A stretch of DNA of 64,000 nt from Bolinopsis microptera (Eukaryota; Ctenophora; Tentaculata; Lobata; Bolinopsidae). Position numbers and translations under genes: made by a program. Of this stretch, positions 34,201 through 44,577 are shown in pieces. The stretch is taken from the NCBI RefSeq assembly GCF_026151205.1, contig NC_087077.1:10035983-10099982 (forward strand). Direction: 5' to 3'. Under the pieces are notes generated by a model that was not told where the DNA came from, ran no database searches, and saw only the letters and a list, made by a program, of their open reading frames with translations. Positions within the stretch are counted from its first letter, which is position 1. Each line of letters opens with the position of its first letter.

Positions 34201-37200
34201 GACATCCTCTTGAAATTGCAAAATCCTCATTGGTCTGGGTAACCACGTGGTGGTACTAAAGTACAGGAATACCGCTGAGGATTGGACTGAGAACTACTTT
34301 GTAGTAAGAGGGTACTTCGCTCTGTTGTACTTGTACTGAAGAGTAGCAGGGACAAAAGGATTTCGCGGCATGTACGAAACCGCGAAATTTCCCATTCTCC
34401 GCGACAAATCGCGATTTTTTACGTTTTCCGCGACAGATCGCGAAATTTCCCATTCTCCGCGACAAATCGCGATTTTTTCAGTCCTCCACGAAAAATCGCG
34501 CATTTTCCTTTAAATCTGAAGACCAAATTTGCGCATTTTCCTTTAAATCTGAGGACCAAATTTGCGCATTTTCCTTTAAAACTGAGGACCAAGTTTGCGT
34601 ATTTTCCATAAAATCTGCGGGCCAAATGTCACGTTTTCTACAAGTATTAAGTAGGTATATGAAACTAATTACATTTACAGCCTTCCGTGAGTTCCGATTG
34701 TAGGTACATTCTCGATACGTAGGTACCTCTGAAGGCGGAGCTTCCGAGCTTCCGGAGCTTCCGAGATCGTATTGCGAAGGGAAGGCCTGCCTTCCGAGAT
34801 CGCATTACAAGGGGAGCCCTCGAGTCCAAAATCGTGTATCGAAGCGTATGTGTGACCATTGAAAATCGAAAAAAATATTTTCGGCTCATAATGATCAGGG
34901 TAGCATGAAACATGAACAAAAGTAGTTTCCAGAAAAACTTTGAAAAATTTTGACTTAGAAGATTTTCGGTCCGAGTCATTCTCGATACGTATTTCTGAAG
35001 GCGGAGCTCCCGCTTCGGAGCTCGTATTGCGAAGGGGAGGCCTGCCTCCCGAGATCGCATTACAAGGGGAGCCCTCGAGTCCAAAATCGTGTATCGAAGG
35101 GTATGTGACCTTTGAAAACCGAAAAAATATTTTCGGCTCATAATGATCAGGGTAGCATGAAACATGAACAAAAGTAGTTTCCAGAAAAACTTTGAAAAAT
35201 TTTGACTTAGAAAATTTTCTGTCCGAGTCATTCTCGATACGTACCTCTGAAAGCGGAGCTCCCGCTTCCGAGCTCGTATAATTGCGAAGGGGAGGTCTGC
35301 CTTCCGAGATCGTATATGGAAGTTGACCAGTAGACATATAAAACTTGACCAGACGACATAAAGTTGACCAGTAGACATATAAAACTTGACCAGACGACAT
35401 AAAGTTGACCAAACGACATATAAAACTTGACCAAACGACATAAAGTTGACCAGACGACATAAAGTTGACCAGTAGACATAAAAAACTTGACCAAACGACA
35501 TAAAGTTGACCAGAAGACATACAATGGATTAAGAAATCGAACTGTATGTTAAATCAGTGTTGTTATTGAATCGTCACTTGTCAGATATTTCGTCATCGTC
35601 ATCGTTATTCGCTTGGTATTGTATTCGCTTGTTATAATGGACGGCTTTGTCAAACGGCCTGCCGACAAACCGGCTGGACCTTCGTCTAGCAAACGCTCGA
35701 AACAGGCTAAACAGGGCAATGTAACAGCTTCCACGAGAGTGAATTTGGCAAATCATCGTTTTATGCTGACAATGGGAAGCTATTTTGTAGAGCATGTAAT
35801 CTCGTCGTAGACCACATAAGGAACAATCATGGGCTTCCCTCGGGATGTGGTTAGAAAATCTAGAAGGTTCGTGCAGGGGGCCGGGGTAAGGATGTCGTCC
35901 AGATTGATGTAAGCTTCAAGGGGTAGAGGTTGGATACTAGATCTAGATGGGGAAAGACTAGGATATGGGAATTGGATTGAACAGTTCATAGTATTCCATT
36001 GCTATAGTTGTGAACTGTGAAGTGTAGATGGTCGAATGATGATGTCTCCTGTCGTCTGTTGAAAGTTATATAGTATCGATAACGAGATATGTCATACAGT
36101 ACGTATGACATTGCAACATTTGAGATCATGTCAAAAGTTATGGCAGCTCTTGTTGTTATGGACCCCCATCAGCCTGTATCAGATCATATGATGAGATCAC
36201 ATCCTCATGGGACATGAGCCGATCAAATAGAATAGTCAAAGAATATGTGAACTCTAACTAAGCACTGTAAATACATTATTTTTTGCCGCGAATTCGCCGC
36301 GATTTTTCGATTTTTTTGCCGCGAATAAGCCGCGATTTTCGAAATTCCCGCCGCGAATTAGCCGCGAATTAGCCTAGTTTGGCTTGTCGCGGTGCCGTGA
36401 TTTTTGGCCAAAATAACCGCGAAATCCTTTTGTCCCTAAAGAGTAGGGGATAACTTTCCGCAGAAATAACTACTTTAGGTTACCTTAATCTATTTTAATA
36501 CTTTAAATTTAATAGGTCGGTAGTTTCTGAAGATGACTTTTTAGGTGAACTTGGAAATATCGCTTTTAAATAAAGCTATTTCGGAACTAGACAAAATGAA
36601 AGTAAGTATTTTTTCAATACTTGTGCCAACTCAAAATTTGATATTTATCCTTATTGTCACCTGCAGTTAAATACATTACCCCACAACAATAAATTCTACC
36701 CGTCCGCATTAACTTTAAGAGCACTACAAGCGATACAGTTTCCTTTATTGATAACCGATTATAGCAAGAGTTAAGTATTTTATTAACTGGAGCGTCTCCA
36801 GCACTTATCTTAAAAGGTCTGTTGCTGTTAAATTGTTATTGCAAAATCAGCCGAATTTGGCTAAATCTTATCATACGATTACGAAGCTTACGAAATTGTT
36901 TTAAATAGTAGAAGAAGGGCCCTTTAATATAATTGGAAAAGAACCCACAAATTGATGAGATGTTTTATAACATTTTATAAATCATCCTGTCACTGATAAC
37001 ATTAAAATAACATCATCATCTGGTCTTACTAAATAACTTTTCTCATCACACCGAAGTGGCTGGGGTCTGACGCAACACTGACGTTGTAGTGCGACAGCAT
37101 GCTGAAGCAGTGACGGAAGAGTGACAGGGTCTTCTGATTAATAAGTAATTTAAGACCCATTATTAAGTTGTATTCTTATTGGAATGTACACATGTTATGT

Positions 37201-39381
37201 CTCCATTTTACTTTTACTCTGTGCAGTTATTTTTTAGGAAAATCTAAACACGTTCATCATATTATGAAATAAAATACAAAATGATAACCAAATTTAATTA
37301 CAAAATTCTGTAAATATACACACTATAAGGCTTCAGTAAAAATAAGACGTATGTCCTCACTCCTCTCAAAGTTTCTGTCCAGTTTCCCCTGCATCATCTG
37401 CTCAATCATTAGATGCAGTTGTAGATCCAGTCCTTGCAGCTGTCTCTATTTTCTCCTTTAATACTTCCTCCCTCCTTTTCCTCGCCCTCCGATTCTGATA
37501 CCAGACTTTAATCCTCCCCGCGTGGATACTCAGCTCTTTACTAAGCCTCTCTCTCTGCTCCTTGGTTAGGAAGGGGTTCGTTCTGAAGGATTCTTCTAGA
37601 CGTTCTGTCTGGAACGGAGTGTAGACCGTCCTCTCGTTCATTCCGGGACTCAGCTTAGGGAGTGCTTCGTAACTCTTCGGTAGTTTAGGTATCTTGACTT
37701 TAGTCTTGGTGATGTCGTCCAGGAACTGCCTGTAGTTAGTTGGCTTGTTGGTCGGGAAGGGTGAAGCTCGGGCGTCTGCTGGAAGGTAGTGGAACACGTC
37801 TACATCCTCTCTGTAGGACCTCCTCTCGCAGAACCGCAGTATTGAGGAGGACATGGTGGGGGATAGAAGAGGAGATGTGGTGGGAGAGGTGGTGGGGGAG
37901 GTTGAGGGAGGAGAGGTGGTGAATTTGTGGAGTGAGGAGGTAGGACTGGGAGGTTGGGGGGACTGCTCAGGGTGGTGGTGGACTGTGGAGGGGTGTTGAG
38001 AGGAGGAGCAGGGAGGGATGTTGGAGAATTCTGATACTTGACTGTAGGGTAGAGCTGAGAGGAGTGACATTGGAGGGATTGTTCCACCGTTCATAAGCAA
38101 CTCTTTCACTTTATCAGCGGGGATTGGAACTAACACCATTGGTGTGGCTGCTGGAGCTTGCACAGTGAATTCAGGACGAAGTTCGATACGGGGTCGCTTA
38201 GCTTGGGGTTGAGTTTCCTCGTCATCTTCATATCTAGGTGATAATCTTTGGAGTTCTCTACTTAGTTCTTCCTTTATTCGGAGGAGCGTTTGTGCTGCTT
38301 CAGCAGTGCTCGGGCTAGCAATAGTGGGAGGGCAGGAGACAGGGATTTGTTGAGATGAAATGATTGCGGAGGTTCTAAAATCCTCCGTAGTGACGTCGAC
38401 CAACTCCTCCTTAACCACCGTCGTCTGGTCAGGTTCAGGCTTTGTAGGGTTGTGCTTGAGGGAGTCCAGAGCATACTTCAAAAGCTGAGCTTCATTCTGG
38501 GAGTGTTTGATGAGTTTGTCGAGGGTGAAGAGCAGCTCTTGTTTAATCTCCGTGTTGGGTAAGAAAGCTGACATTCTGAGAAGTGAGATTTGGTAAGAAA
38601 CCAGATACTTCTTATAAGCTTATATCAGGGGTGTAGGTGCTTGTGAGATGAAAGGGGACCATGTACCTACGTCATTTATCACGTGACTCTTAACTAGGCT
38701 AGTAGTCTGGTATGTGATCTTGATGAGGTGAATTGCTGTGGTGATAAGGTGTCGCCGTGATGATAAGGTGTTGTCATGGTTACATGAGACGTTGCTTGGC
38801 ACGATGCCATATACGCCCCAGTGTCTCTGAACCTAATTATTATCAATTATGATTTATGATAATGATCAATTAACCCACTTACACCAGACTTAAGTGAGTA
38901 AGTGAGATATAATTAGCTGATAAAATGAGACGGTCAAGTTAATCAATTATAGTGGCGATTTTAAAAAGAAAAATCATGCAGGCAGTTCGCCAAACTTTTA
39001 GAACGAAAACTAGGAAAGAAGTACTGCAAATGAGCGTTACATACAGTAGGCCATATAAACTTGAGCGTTTACCAAAGAGACCCTCATAAGAAAAAATACA
39101 TGTCTACGCAAAAGGATAAAGTTTCAAATATACACAGTCAGGAGTTGTGTAGTTGTAATGTAGTACTGTATAATATACATGACAAAGGACGCGACAAAGA
39201 TTAAGAATACACAATGAACGTACGGCAGCAGTCCGCAACGGCTGTTGGGAGACGAATTATTATAGATGTATCCATGGTAACAGATTCTATGAGTCCAGAT
39301 CATAATTAGATGCTGGTGGCGTGATGGTCATTATTGTGAGATCGCTGAACACTCCAGCCACCATGAGCCATCTGTACCGCC

Positions 39382-39421
<40 letters not shown>

Positions 39422-42400
39422 AATTGTCATCTGTGTACTTTGTTTAAATAACACCACCGGTTTAAAGTCCCCCAAACACTGATTTAAACAGCCGTTAACC
39501 CAATTTAGTGCATTAGCTCCCAGCGATCAGCTACAACGTGCAGCTGATTGATTGTCCGGAGATGGTAGTTGTTATCTGATACTCCTTCATAAATATCTGA
39601 TATAGCTACACTGCATGTTCCGGACGAGGTATTTGTCAGTATAAGCACGTTTAAACGGTCGTTAGTCAGCGTTTTAGGCTAATCGTGGGGAGACAGAAGG
39701 GTGATAAGTAATCGCTTATTATATAGTCCTACAAGTCGGGGTAGACATCTCGAGGAACTGTAGTGTTCCGACCGGACGGAAACTACTGAAAAGACGGTTT
39801 TCTAATTGATTTTTTAGAGAGACAGGAGCGAGTATCGAGTTGTGGTGATTGTGCTGAAGTGCAGATTATTGTGAGGAAATGCGAGACTCTGAGGAGGGTA
39901 CTATTATCTTACTTAGTCACAGCCAGACTCGCTGTTACCAGGTAGGTATATGCCAGACTCGCTGTTACCAGGCAGGTATATGCCAGTGTAGGACTCTACC
40001 TATAAGATTTCATAATTTAATTCTCTGATAAGTGCTGTAGAAATGGAGTGATGAATAAATTGGTTCAGTTCAACGGCTCCCAAAACGATTGACAGGTAAA
40101 CTAAATAGTGCTCACAAGAGCGTTGCCAAACTAAAAGGGGTTTTACAATTCCAAAATTAACGTCGAACGATTAGAAAGATGACAAGTCTCACAAAACACT
40201 GTTCTCTCCAATAACAGTATTCTACATATAAAGATATAACACAATCCAAATTCGAAACCTCTTTAAAAAGGTGCAACGCAACCCCAAAAGAAGAGCAGCA
40301 GTAAACGAGTAACGAAAGCTGCAATTATTTAAGGCGTATGATATCAGTAACCAAGGTAACTGATCACTGATAACTGATGAAGTGCCGGTAACCAAGGTAA
40401 CCAAACACGTGTCCCGCTAATTATGCACGTGACACTTATAATAGCGTGGGGCCGACCTGGGCTTCGTCACTGCGGTGACACACTGGACAGTAGTTATTTC
40501 AGTATCTTGATCATGTTGAACAATTGGTTAGACGGCTTAACTGGTATGGAAATTGGTGGGAGGGGGGGGGGGGGGGGGGGGGAGGGGGTAAACTATGTTT
40601 GTATCATAAGATCCTATCAAATGTTCAACAGTCAACAATCAACATATTGTATGCGGCTGATAAACAATCGGCCACTCATTCAACTTGGTAACAAACTCAG
40701 TATATCTTCAAGTGTTACATCAAAGTTGGAGGATCCCGGAATATTCCAGACCCCAGCAATTCCTTGACCACAAACTTGCTACGTCACTACACGACATACT
40801 TATTAATTTATTAAGTTATTATGTGCTAAAATATATGCTTGCAAAGAATTCGAACCTGAAATAATTTTTGTGTGTATGTTGTGATATTTTGCTCAACTTT
40901 GATTTTGAATTTGGTTTCATTCTTCAGAAAAGTCAAGACATGATGCACTGAATTTTAAAGTACGTGACACAAAGGACACATCCCTCGTGTAACCAAAGTT
41001 GGATCAATTGTACCATGAGACTCGAAATTTTTCTATTACTAAGAATGAAAATTGCTTGTACCAAGATTGTACCACTCTCCAAGCTTATTTTACATTATCT
41101 TAATGTAGAATTTAGTTAATGTGGGGCAATTCAGTAGTGTGGCATAACACGGTTAACGCACGGTTAAGGCACGGTTAAAGCACAAGGGTTACATAAGGCA
41201 CGGTTCTTAAGGCACGGTTAACGCACGGTTAACGCACGGTTAAGGCACGGTTAAGGCACAAACTGCCCAAAAGCAACCATTATGGTTGCTTAAGGCACGA
41301 TTAACACACGGTTAACGCACGGTTGGGGAAATATAACATATAAACATGCAAGTGGTTAACTAAGGCACGGTTAAGGCACGGCTAGGGAACAAGAGTTACA
41401 TAAGGCACGGTTGAGATACGGTAGTCAGACCGACAAGATCCAACCCTGCACCTACAAATTCTCGCACCACCGCTGTTCGTCCTACCAGACCTCCTCCTCC
41501 TCCCACACCTATTGTTCCTGCTACCAACGCCGCTCCTACCGCTCCTACCGCTCCTACCGCTCCTACCGCTCCTACCGCTCCTACCACTCCTACCGCTCCT
41601 ACTTTACCTCCATCTGGATCCCCGCCTACCTCTTCCAATGATGCTGGTCAGGATCCTGTTGCTAAAAATCCGATACTTCCTCTCAAAGCTGGCAATCCCG
41701 CTCCTGGTCCAGTCCGATCCAATACTCGCAAGAGAACCTTCTCCCTGCCTGGAATACAAACAGAGTACAAATCAATCTTGGACCGAGTCAACGATGGAGA
41801 ATCTCTTGCTGCAGCTCTAAACGAAGTGGGAATATCAAGAACCCACTTCACCAGAAAACGCTGCATATCTGAGGCTGCTATGGTGGACGAGCCTGCCCTT
41901 CAGCAAGCAATGCTGCTTCTACGGAAGATAACGCTCCACACCCTCTACCCCGCAGCTAAGGATATCTGCAACCGCAAGCTTGATGCCCTGAGAACTCTCC
42001 ACTCACAAGGAGAAGTCCTGCCTCCTAAAGGCAGATACTGAAGACTGCAGAATATTTAAGTTATTATCAAAGTTGGGTAGTTTGTGCCTTAACCGTGCCT
42101 TAACCGTGCGTTAACCGTGCGTTAACCGTGCCTTAAGAACCGTGCCTTATGTAACCCTTGTGCGTTAACCGTGTTATGCCACACTACTGAATTGCCTAAT
42201 GTGGTTAACTATCATACTAAAACTTTCTGGACTTAAATAACCTGCTGCACCACTGTACCCATGTTGAGAACATTCTTGACAGATTTTTAATTTAATTTAA
42301 TTTTTACAAAAGAGATCATAATTTTACATAACATGATTAATCCAAGTGACCAAAATTCGAGATAGAATGACAAGATCCATTTTTATAAGTTTATAAGCCC

Positions 42401-42730
42401 ATAATAACTGACCAAAATTCGAGATATAATTACAAGATCCATTTCTATAAGTAGATAAGCCTATAAACTTAGTATTGATCAAATCTGAGAAATTTAAACA
42501 TCAATACAATAATAAATCATACTGTAACAATCATAAATCAAAACATCTCTAAGTTTTAACCGAGTGTATAAAATCTTACCATCATTGTAGTGGATGTCGT
42601 TCTGCAGCTTTGTGTTATACTCTCGCAAATCCTCAATAGTGATGTTAAGCTCTGCGATTATCAAATCAGATTTAGCCATTTCCTCTTGGAGGCCCCTGAT
42701 TTCTGTCTTCAGACCTTCTTCAGATAGATC
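25220..42730 (-). CDS. Coiled-coil protein, ten 3' exons, 5' end not resolved
   Basis: Minus-strand exons: 42580-42730, 33843-33960, 33425-33521, 27800-27887, 27533-27620, 27123-27252, 26773-26887, 26530-26642, 25697-26281 and 25220-25384 (TAA at 25220-25222). All junctions are GT-AG and every phase agrees, giving 549 residues plus stop from the first listed exon. Sequence is dominated by heptad-like E/K/L/Q stretches (exons 1-2, 5-8 and the last exon), with a CDECC motif in exon 8 and a Ser/Pro/Gln low-complexity stretch in exon 9 holding a near-duplicate QTEPSPK segment. No enzymatic domain is visible; a cytoskeletal or centrosome/cilium role would be typical of such proteins but is not shown. 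No start codon fits ahead of exon 42580-42730, so more 5' exons exist, possibly those at 52.7-56.8 kb. Introns of 5.5, 8.6 and perhaps 9.9 kb hold repeats and other genes. Confidence 0.8.
26387..26442. repeat. Decamer repeat in an intron
   Basis: CTTAGGAACT repeats four to five times, with one inverted copy (AGAGTTCC) in the middle. Confidence 0.7.
29240..30135 (+). repeat. Intronic minisatellite, ~25-40-bp variable units
   Basis: Roughly 27 copies of AAACAGGCTGCTATAAATTT followed by CAAGTT with optional TTCAGTT or TTAAGTT spacers. Some longer blocks (several units) recur, for example around 29340-29400 and 29690-29750. It lies in the intron between exons 33425-33521 and 27800-27887 of the coiled-coil gene. 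Confidence 0.9.
30185..30340. mobile_element. PIF/Harbinger-like MITE, 156 bp
   Basis: Terminal inverted repeat GGGTCTGCCCACAC at both ends, flanked by a TTA/TTA 3-bp target duplication (30182-30184 and 30341-30343), the signature of PIF/Harbinger elements. The interior has an additional stem, GCACGGATTTTTAAAATCCGTGC-like, around 30240-30265. No ORF. Confidence 0.85.
30344..33098. other. Intron of the coiled-coil gene, remainder
   Basis: Contains a GTAAGA/GTGAGA hexamer array at about 31098-31149. A short plus-strand frame at 30671-30856 and others are not supported by splice sites. GTAGTGTTGTAATTAGTT near 31905 also occurs near 1540. Confidence 0.4.
33175..33383 (+). repeat. 11-bp microsatellite CTACTGTGTGT
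   Basis: About 18 nearly perfect copies. All three plus-strand frames stay open across it, which explains several long but spurious reading frames. It lies in the coiled-coil gene's intron, about 40 bp downstream (minus sense) of exon 33425-33521. Confidence 0.95.
34366..34625. repeat. Two adjacent short tandem arrays
   Basis: First, CCGCGACAAATCGCGATTTT-type units (about 34366-34500), each partly palindromic. Then a 33-bp unit based on GCGCATTTTCCTTTAAATCT repeats about four times (34496-34625). Confidence 0.8.
34700..35325 (+). repeat. ~250-bp tandem repeat, about 2.5 units
   Basis: Successive units share CTCGATACGTA, GGGGAGGCCTGCC, CCCTCGAGTCCAAAATCGTG, TTTTCGGCTCATAATGATCA and GAACAAAAGTAGTTTCCAG. 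Single copies lie at 8236-8480 and 10205-10315. The two overlapping reading frames of about 280 codons on the minus strand are products of this repeat. Confidence 0.85.
35326..35525. repeat. ~20-bp tandem repeat
   Basis: About ten copies of a GTTGACCAGACGACATAAA-type unit with small variations (AGTAGACAT, AAACGACAT). Confidence 0.9.
35637..35810 (+). pseudogene. Probable transposase N-terminal remnant
   Basis: 57 codons beginning MDGFVKRPADKPAG, then a Ser/Lys-rich linker and a short hydrophobic end. The start resembles the leader of hAT/ZMYM-type transposases, and the position inside the hAT-like element supports this. The zinc finger and catalytic core are missing. Similarity is by eye. 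Confidence 0.35.
36439..37401. other. Spacer 3' of the homeobox gene
   Basis: A plus-strand exon-like segment at 36545-36601 has good splice signals (CTTTTTAG and GTAAGTAT) and encodes 19 heptad-like residues, but no partner exon was found. Otherwise AT-rich with no supported feature. Confidence 0.35.
37402..38574 (-). CDS. Homeobox transcription factor, single exon
   Basis: 390 residues from ATG to TGA with no intron needed. The homeodomain is at residues 311-370, with Arg5, Leu16, Phe20, Trp48, Gln50, Asn51 and Arg53 in place. Helix 3 reads KVWYQNRRARKRR, with Tyr rather than Phe at position 49, as in Bar-type homeodomains; the rest is divergent and I cannot assign a family. Ahead of it lies a long Pro/Ser/Thr-rich region (about 195-255). 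Three consensus SUMO sites, IKQE (10-13), VKEE (54-57) and IKEE (100-103), sit in the N-terminal third, suggesting repression control. The homeodomain is almost at the C-terminus. The gene lies within an intron of the coiled-coil gene on the same strand. Confidence 0.9.
   Translation of the reverse strand: MSAFLPNTEIKQELLFTLDKLIKHSQNEAQLLKYALDSLKHNPTKPEPDQTTVVKEELVDVTTEDFRTSAIISSQQIPVSCPPTIASPSTAEAAQTLLRIKEELSRELQRLSPRYEDDEETQPQAKRPRIELRPEFTVQAPAATPMVLVPIPADKVKELLMNGGTIPPMSLLSALPYSQVSEFSNIPPCSSSQHPSTVHHHPEQSPQPPSPTSSLHKFTTSPPSTSPTTSPTTSPLLSPTMSSSILRFCERRSYREDVDVFHYLPADARASPFPTNKPTNYRQFLDDITKTKVKIPKLPKSYEALPKLSPGMNERTVYTPFQTERLEESFRTNPFLTKEQRERLSKELSIHAGRIKVWYQNRRARKRREEVLKEKIETAARTGSTTASND
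38575..41116. other. 5' flank of the homeobox gene and intergenic DNA
   Basis: A (GA)n run at about 39386-39417, two copies of CCAGACTCGCTGTTACCAGG at about 39926 and 39952, and a G run at about 40560-40587. Palindromic CATGGTAAC/GGTTAC sites (X-box-like) occur near 38772, 39276 and 40350-40400. No exon was supported. Confidence 0.4.
41125..42196. mobile_element. DNA transposon with long repeat-rich TIRs and 8-bp target duplication
   Basis: Inverted termini start GGCAATTCAGTAGTGTGGCA and continue for about 130 bp as arrays of CACGGTTAACG / CACGGTTAAGG units. TAATGTGG lies directly outside both ends (41117-41124 and 42197-42204). The interior encodes a proline-rich ORF with a basic C-terminal domain. 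An 8-bp duplication fits hAT or P-type superfamilies; the TIR sequence does not decide. It lies in the intron after exon 42580-42730. Confidence 0.9.
41411..42041 (+). CDS. Transposon-encoded proline-rich ORF
   Basis: Open frame of about 210 codons ending TGA at 42039-42041; the first ATG in frame is at 41778, so the protein may be spliced or incomplete at its start. The N-terminal part has about six PTA repeats (41529-41600), then a basic RSNTRKRTF segment, then about 85 residues rich in helix with LAAALNEVGISRTHFTRKR, resembling a helix-turn-helix. It may bind the repeat-rich TIRs. No catalytic triad is seen, so the element is probably non-autonomous. Confidence 0.5.
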
Positions 42731-44577
42731 CTAGGCAAAATGAAGTGTTGATGATTTATAAGTTTACAAGATGAGATATCAATATCTGATCAAACATGTG
42801 AGTTACGCAGTCATCGTTTTTCAAATTACCACCATTTATCACAAACATCAAATACGAATGGTTACGAAAAGGGATATTCTGATCAGGGTTCTGTCATAAT
42901 TCCTACTGACCTATTATCTATATTTCCAACAGGGTTTCAAACAAGAAACGTTCAAATTGTGCACTATTTTCAGTTCACACACTAGAGCCCTCTTGAATAC
43001 GACAAACTGTGAAACTGAATTAGTAGCTGTGAACTGTTAATGAGCCTCATCGAATGTGTTGAAAATGTGTTGAAATTTGTTGAAATGTGTTGAAATGTGT
43101 TGAAATGTGTTGAAATGTGTTGAAAATTACAAATGTTTAATGTTTTCTGATCAGAGACGAGTACGTATAGAACCTTATTTCATAATTCAACTTTTCGTCT
43201 TACTGCTACAACGTTTTCCTCATATATTGTGAAAAAAGAAATACAATAAACATAATAAAGTCGAGTGTACAAAGTAAAACAGCTTACAAACTCAACTTGT
43301 ATACGTTCTCAAAACAGCTGCCATTATATTATATAGATTATAGAATAACTACTTTCTACTCAAAGTTTGAATTTACGAGCGAGCATAGTCTGGTACACCT
43401 GAGCTGTATAGTGTATACACATGAAAAGAAATTATCAGTATTCATCTACAATCTCTACAAACTCAATACTGATAAAGGGTGTTCTTTAAAGCTTTAAGTT
43501 TAACACATAAAATAAATCGATAATGATCGCTTTGAGCTCCATGTTTAGCAGCTTATCCTGGAGGATAAAGGATAAACTGAATAGTGTTTGGTCTGATTAT
43601 TATGTATATTAGATTATTATATGTATTAGAGCTTAAACTAATCACGGGTACGTTTTGTGTATAGTCAAGTCAGAGCGCACAGATATTATTTAATCTTTTA
43701 ATCTATAACCACGTCCGGGAATATATAATCATAAATGCACGTAGCTGGCTGATGGAAAAGCGTTTCAACATTTACCCTTCAGGTTAAAGATCCAATATTT
43801 AAACACAATTTTATGATAATGTGTCCGGTGACTGTTTTATGATCTTGAAGTTTTATCTTTTTATAACTCAAAAATCCAAATCTTATCGAAAAACTACCAT
43901 AATCTCAATAGCATTTTTAGCCATGAGTAGTATTCGCATTTTTCTAAAATATATTTATATTTAAAATGTATTGCGGTGAACATGGTATCCCCTGAAATAG
44001 ATCATAGCGATAGCATGAGCTAATGTTATATGAGCTGATACTACTGACCGAATTAAATAATTTTTGATGTCAATACTGAATAAACCTGATTTTTCTTTAA
44101 GAATACTTGTTTGTAATTTATCTGAACATGTGATTCATTGCAGCCATGACATGATATCTAATTCAATCAAAAGTAAGTTTAAAAGCTCAACTTTATACTT
44201 TTGACCTAGGAAATTTTGTGTTGGTTGCAATGAATCACACTTTGCTTTGTTTTGTTAGTCTTCAGTTATTAAAATGGTGATTGTCACAAAAACCAAATCT
44301 TGATTGTTCAATTTGAATTCAATTTTTATCGCCATTTTCACCATTTTGAAGATAGTACCAGGATCATTCTGAAAATTATGTTTTGGAAACGTAAAACAAA
44401 ATTAGGAAAGCCACAAAAATAGAATGCATGTTTCACTTAACGTATCCACCTGCCATATCCACCTGTCTCATTTCCATTTGTGTTAACTATGGGTGAACTT
44501 AATAATGTAGGTGATAAATAGCAGAAGTTGGACTTTTACTTATTCACATTTATTGTGTCGTTTGTTTGACAGTGAAA
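42731..44577. other. Intergenic/intronic DNA
   Basis: Seven copies of GTGTTGAAAT at about 43057-43124. No supported exon on either strand; a missing 5' exon of the coiled-coil gene was sought here and not found. Confidence 0.4.

Larger units (their letters stand above)
34347..36438. mobile_element. hAT-like transposon, non-autonomous, 2.1 kb
   Basis: Ends are inverted repeats beginning CAGGGACAAAAGGATTTCGC (21 of 22 positions pair; the outermost base is the mismatch). The 8-bp duplication AAGAGTAG occurs at 34339-34346 and 36439-36446. This fits hAT elements. The interior is a patchwork of tandem repeats and one short ORF (35637-35810) but no full transposase. Subterminal CGCGA/TCGCG motifs are abundant at both ends (34370-34500 and 36280-36420), as in hAT binding regions. 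It lies in the long intron between exons 42580-42730 and 33843-33960. Confidence 0.8.

Noticed and set aside
34665-35520. Two overlapping minus-strand ORFs of about 280 codons
   Set aside because: They read through tandem repeats (250-bp and 20-bp units) in two frames at once; composition follows the repeat and no splice or domain evidence exists.
40846-40858. tRNA-like B-box on the minus strand (GGTTCGAATTC)
   Set aside because: No A-box at the right distance and no cloverleaf can be drawn.
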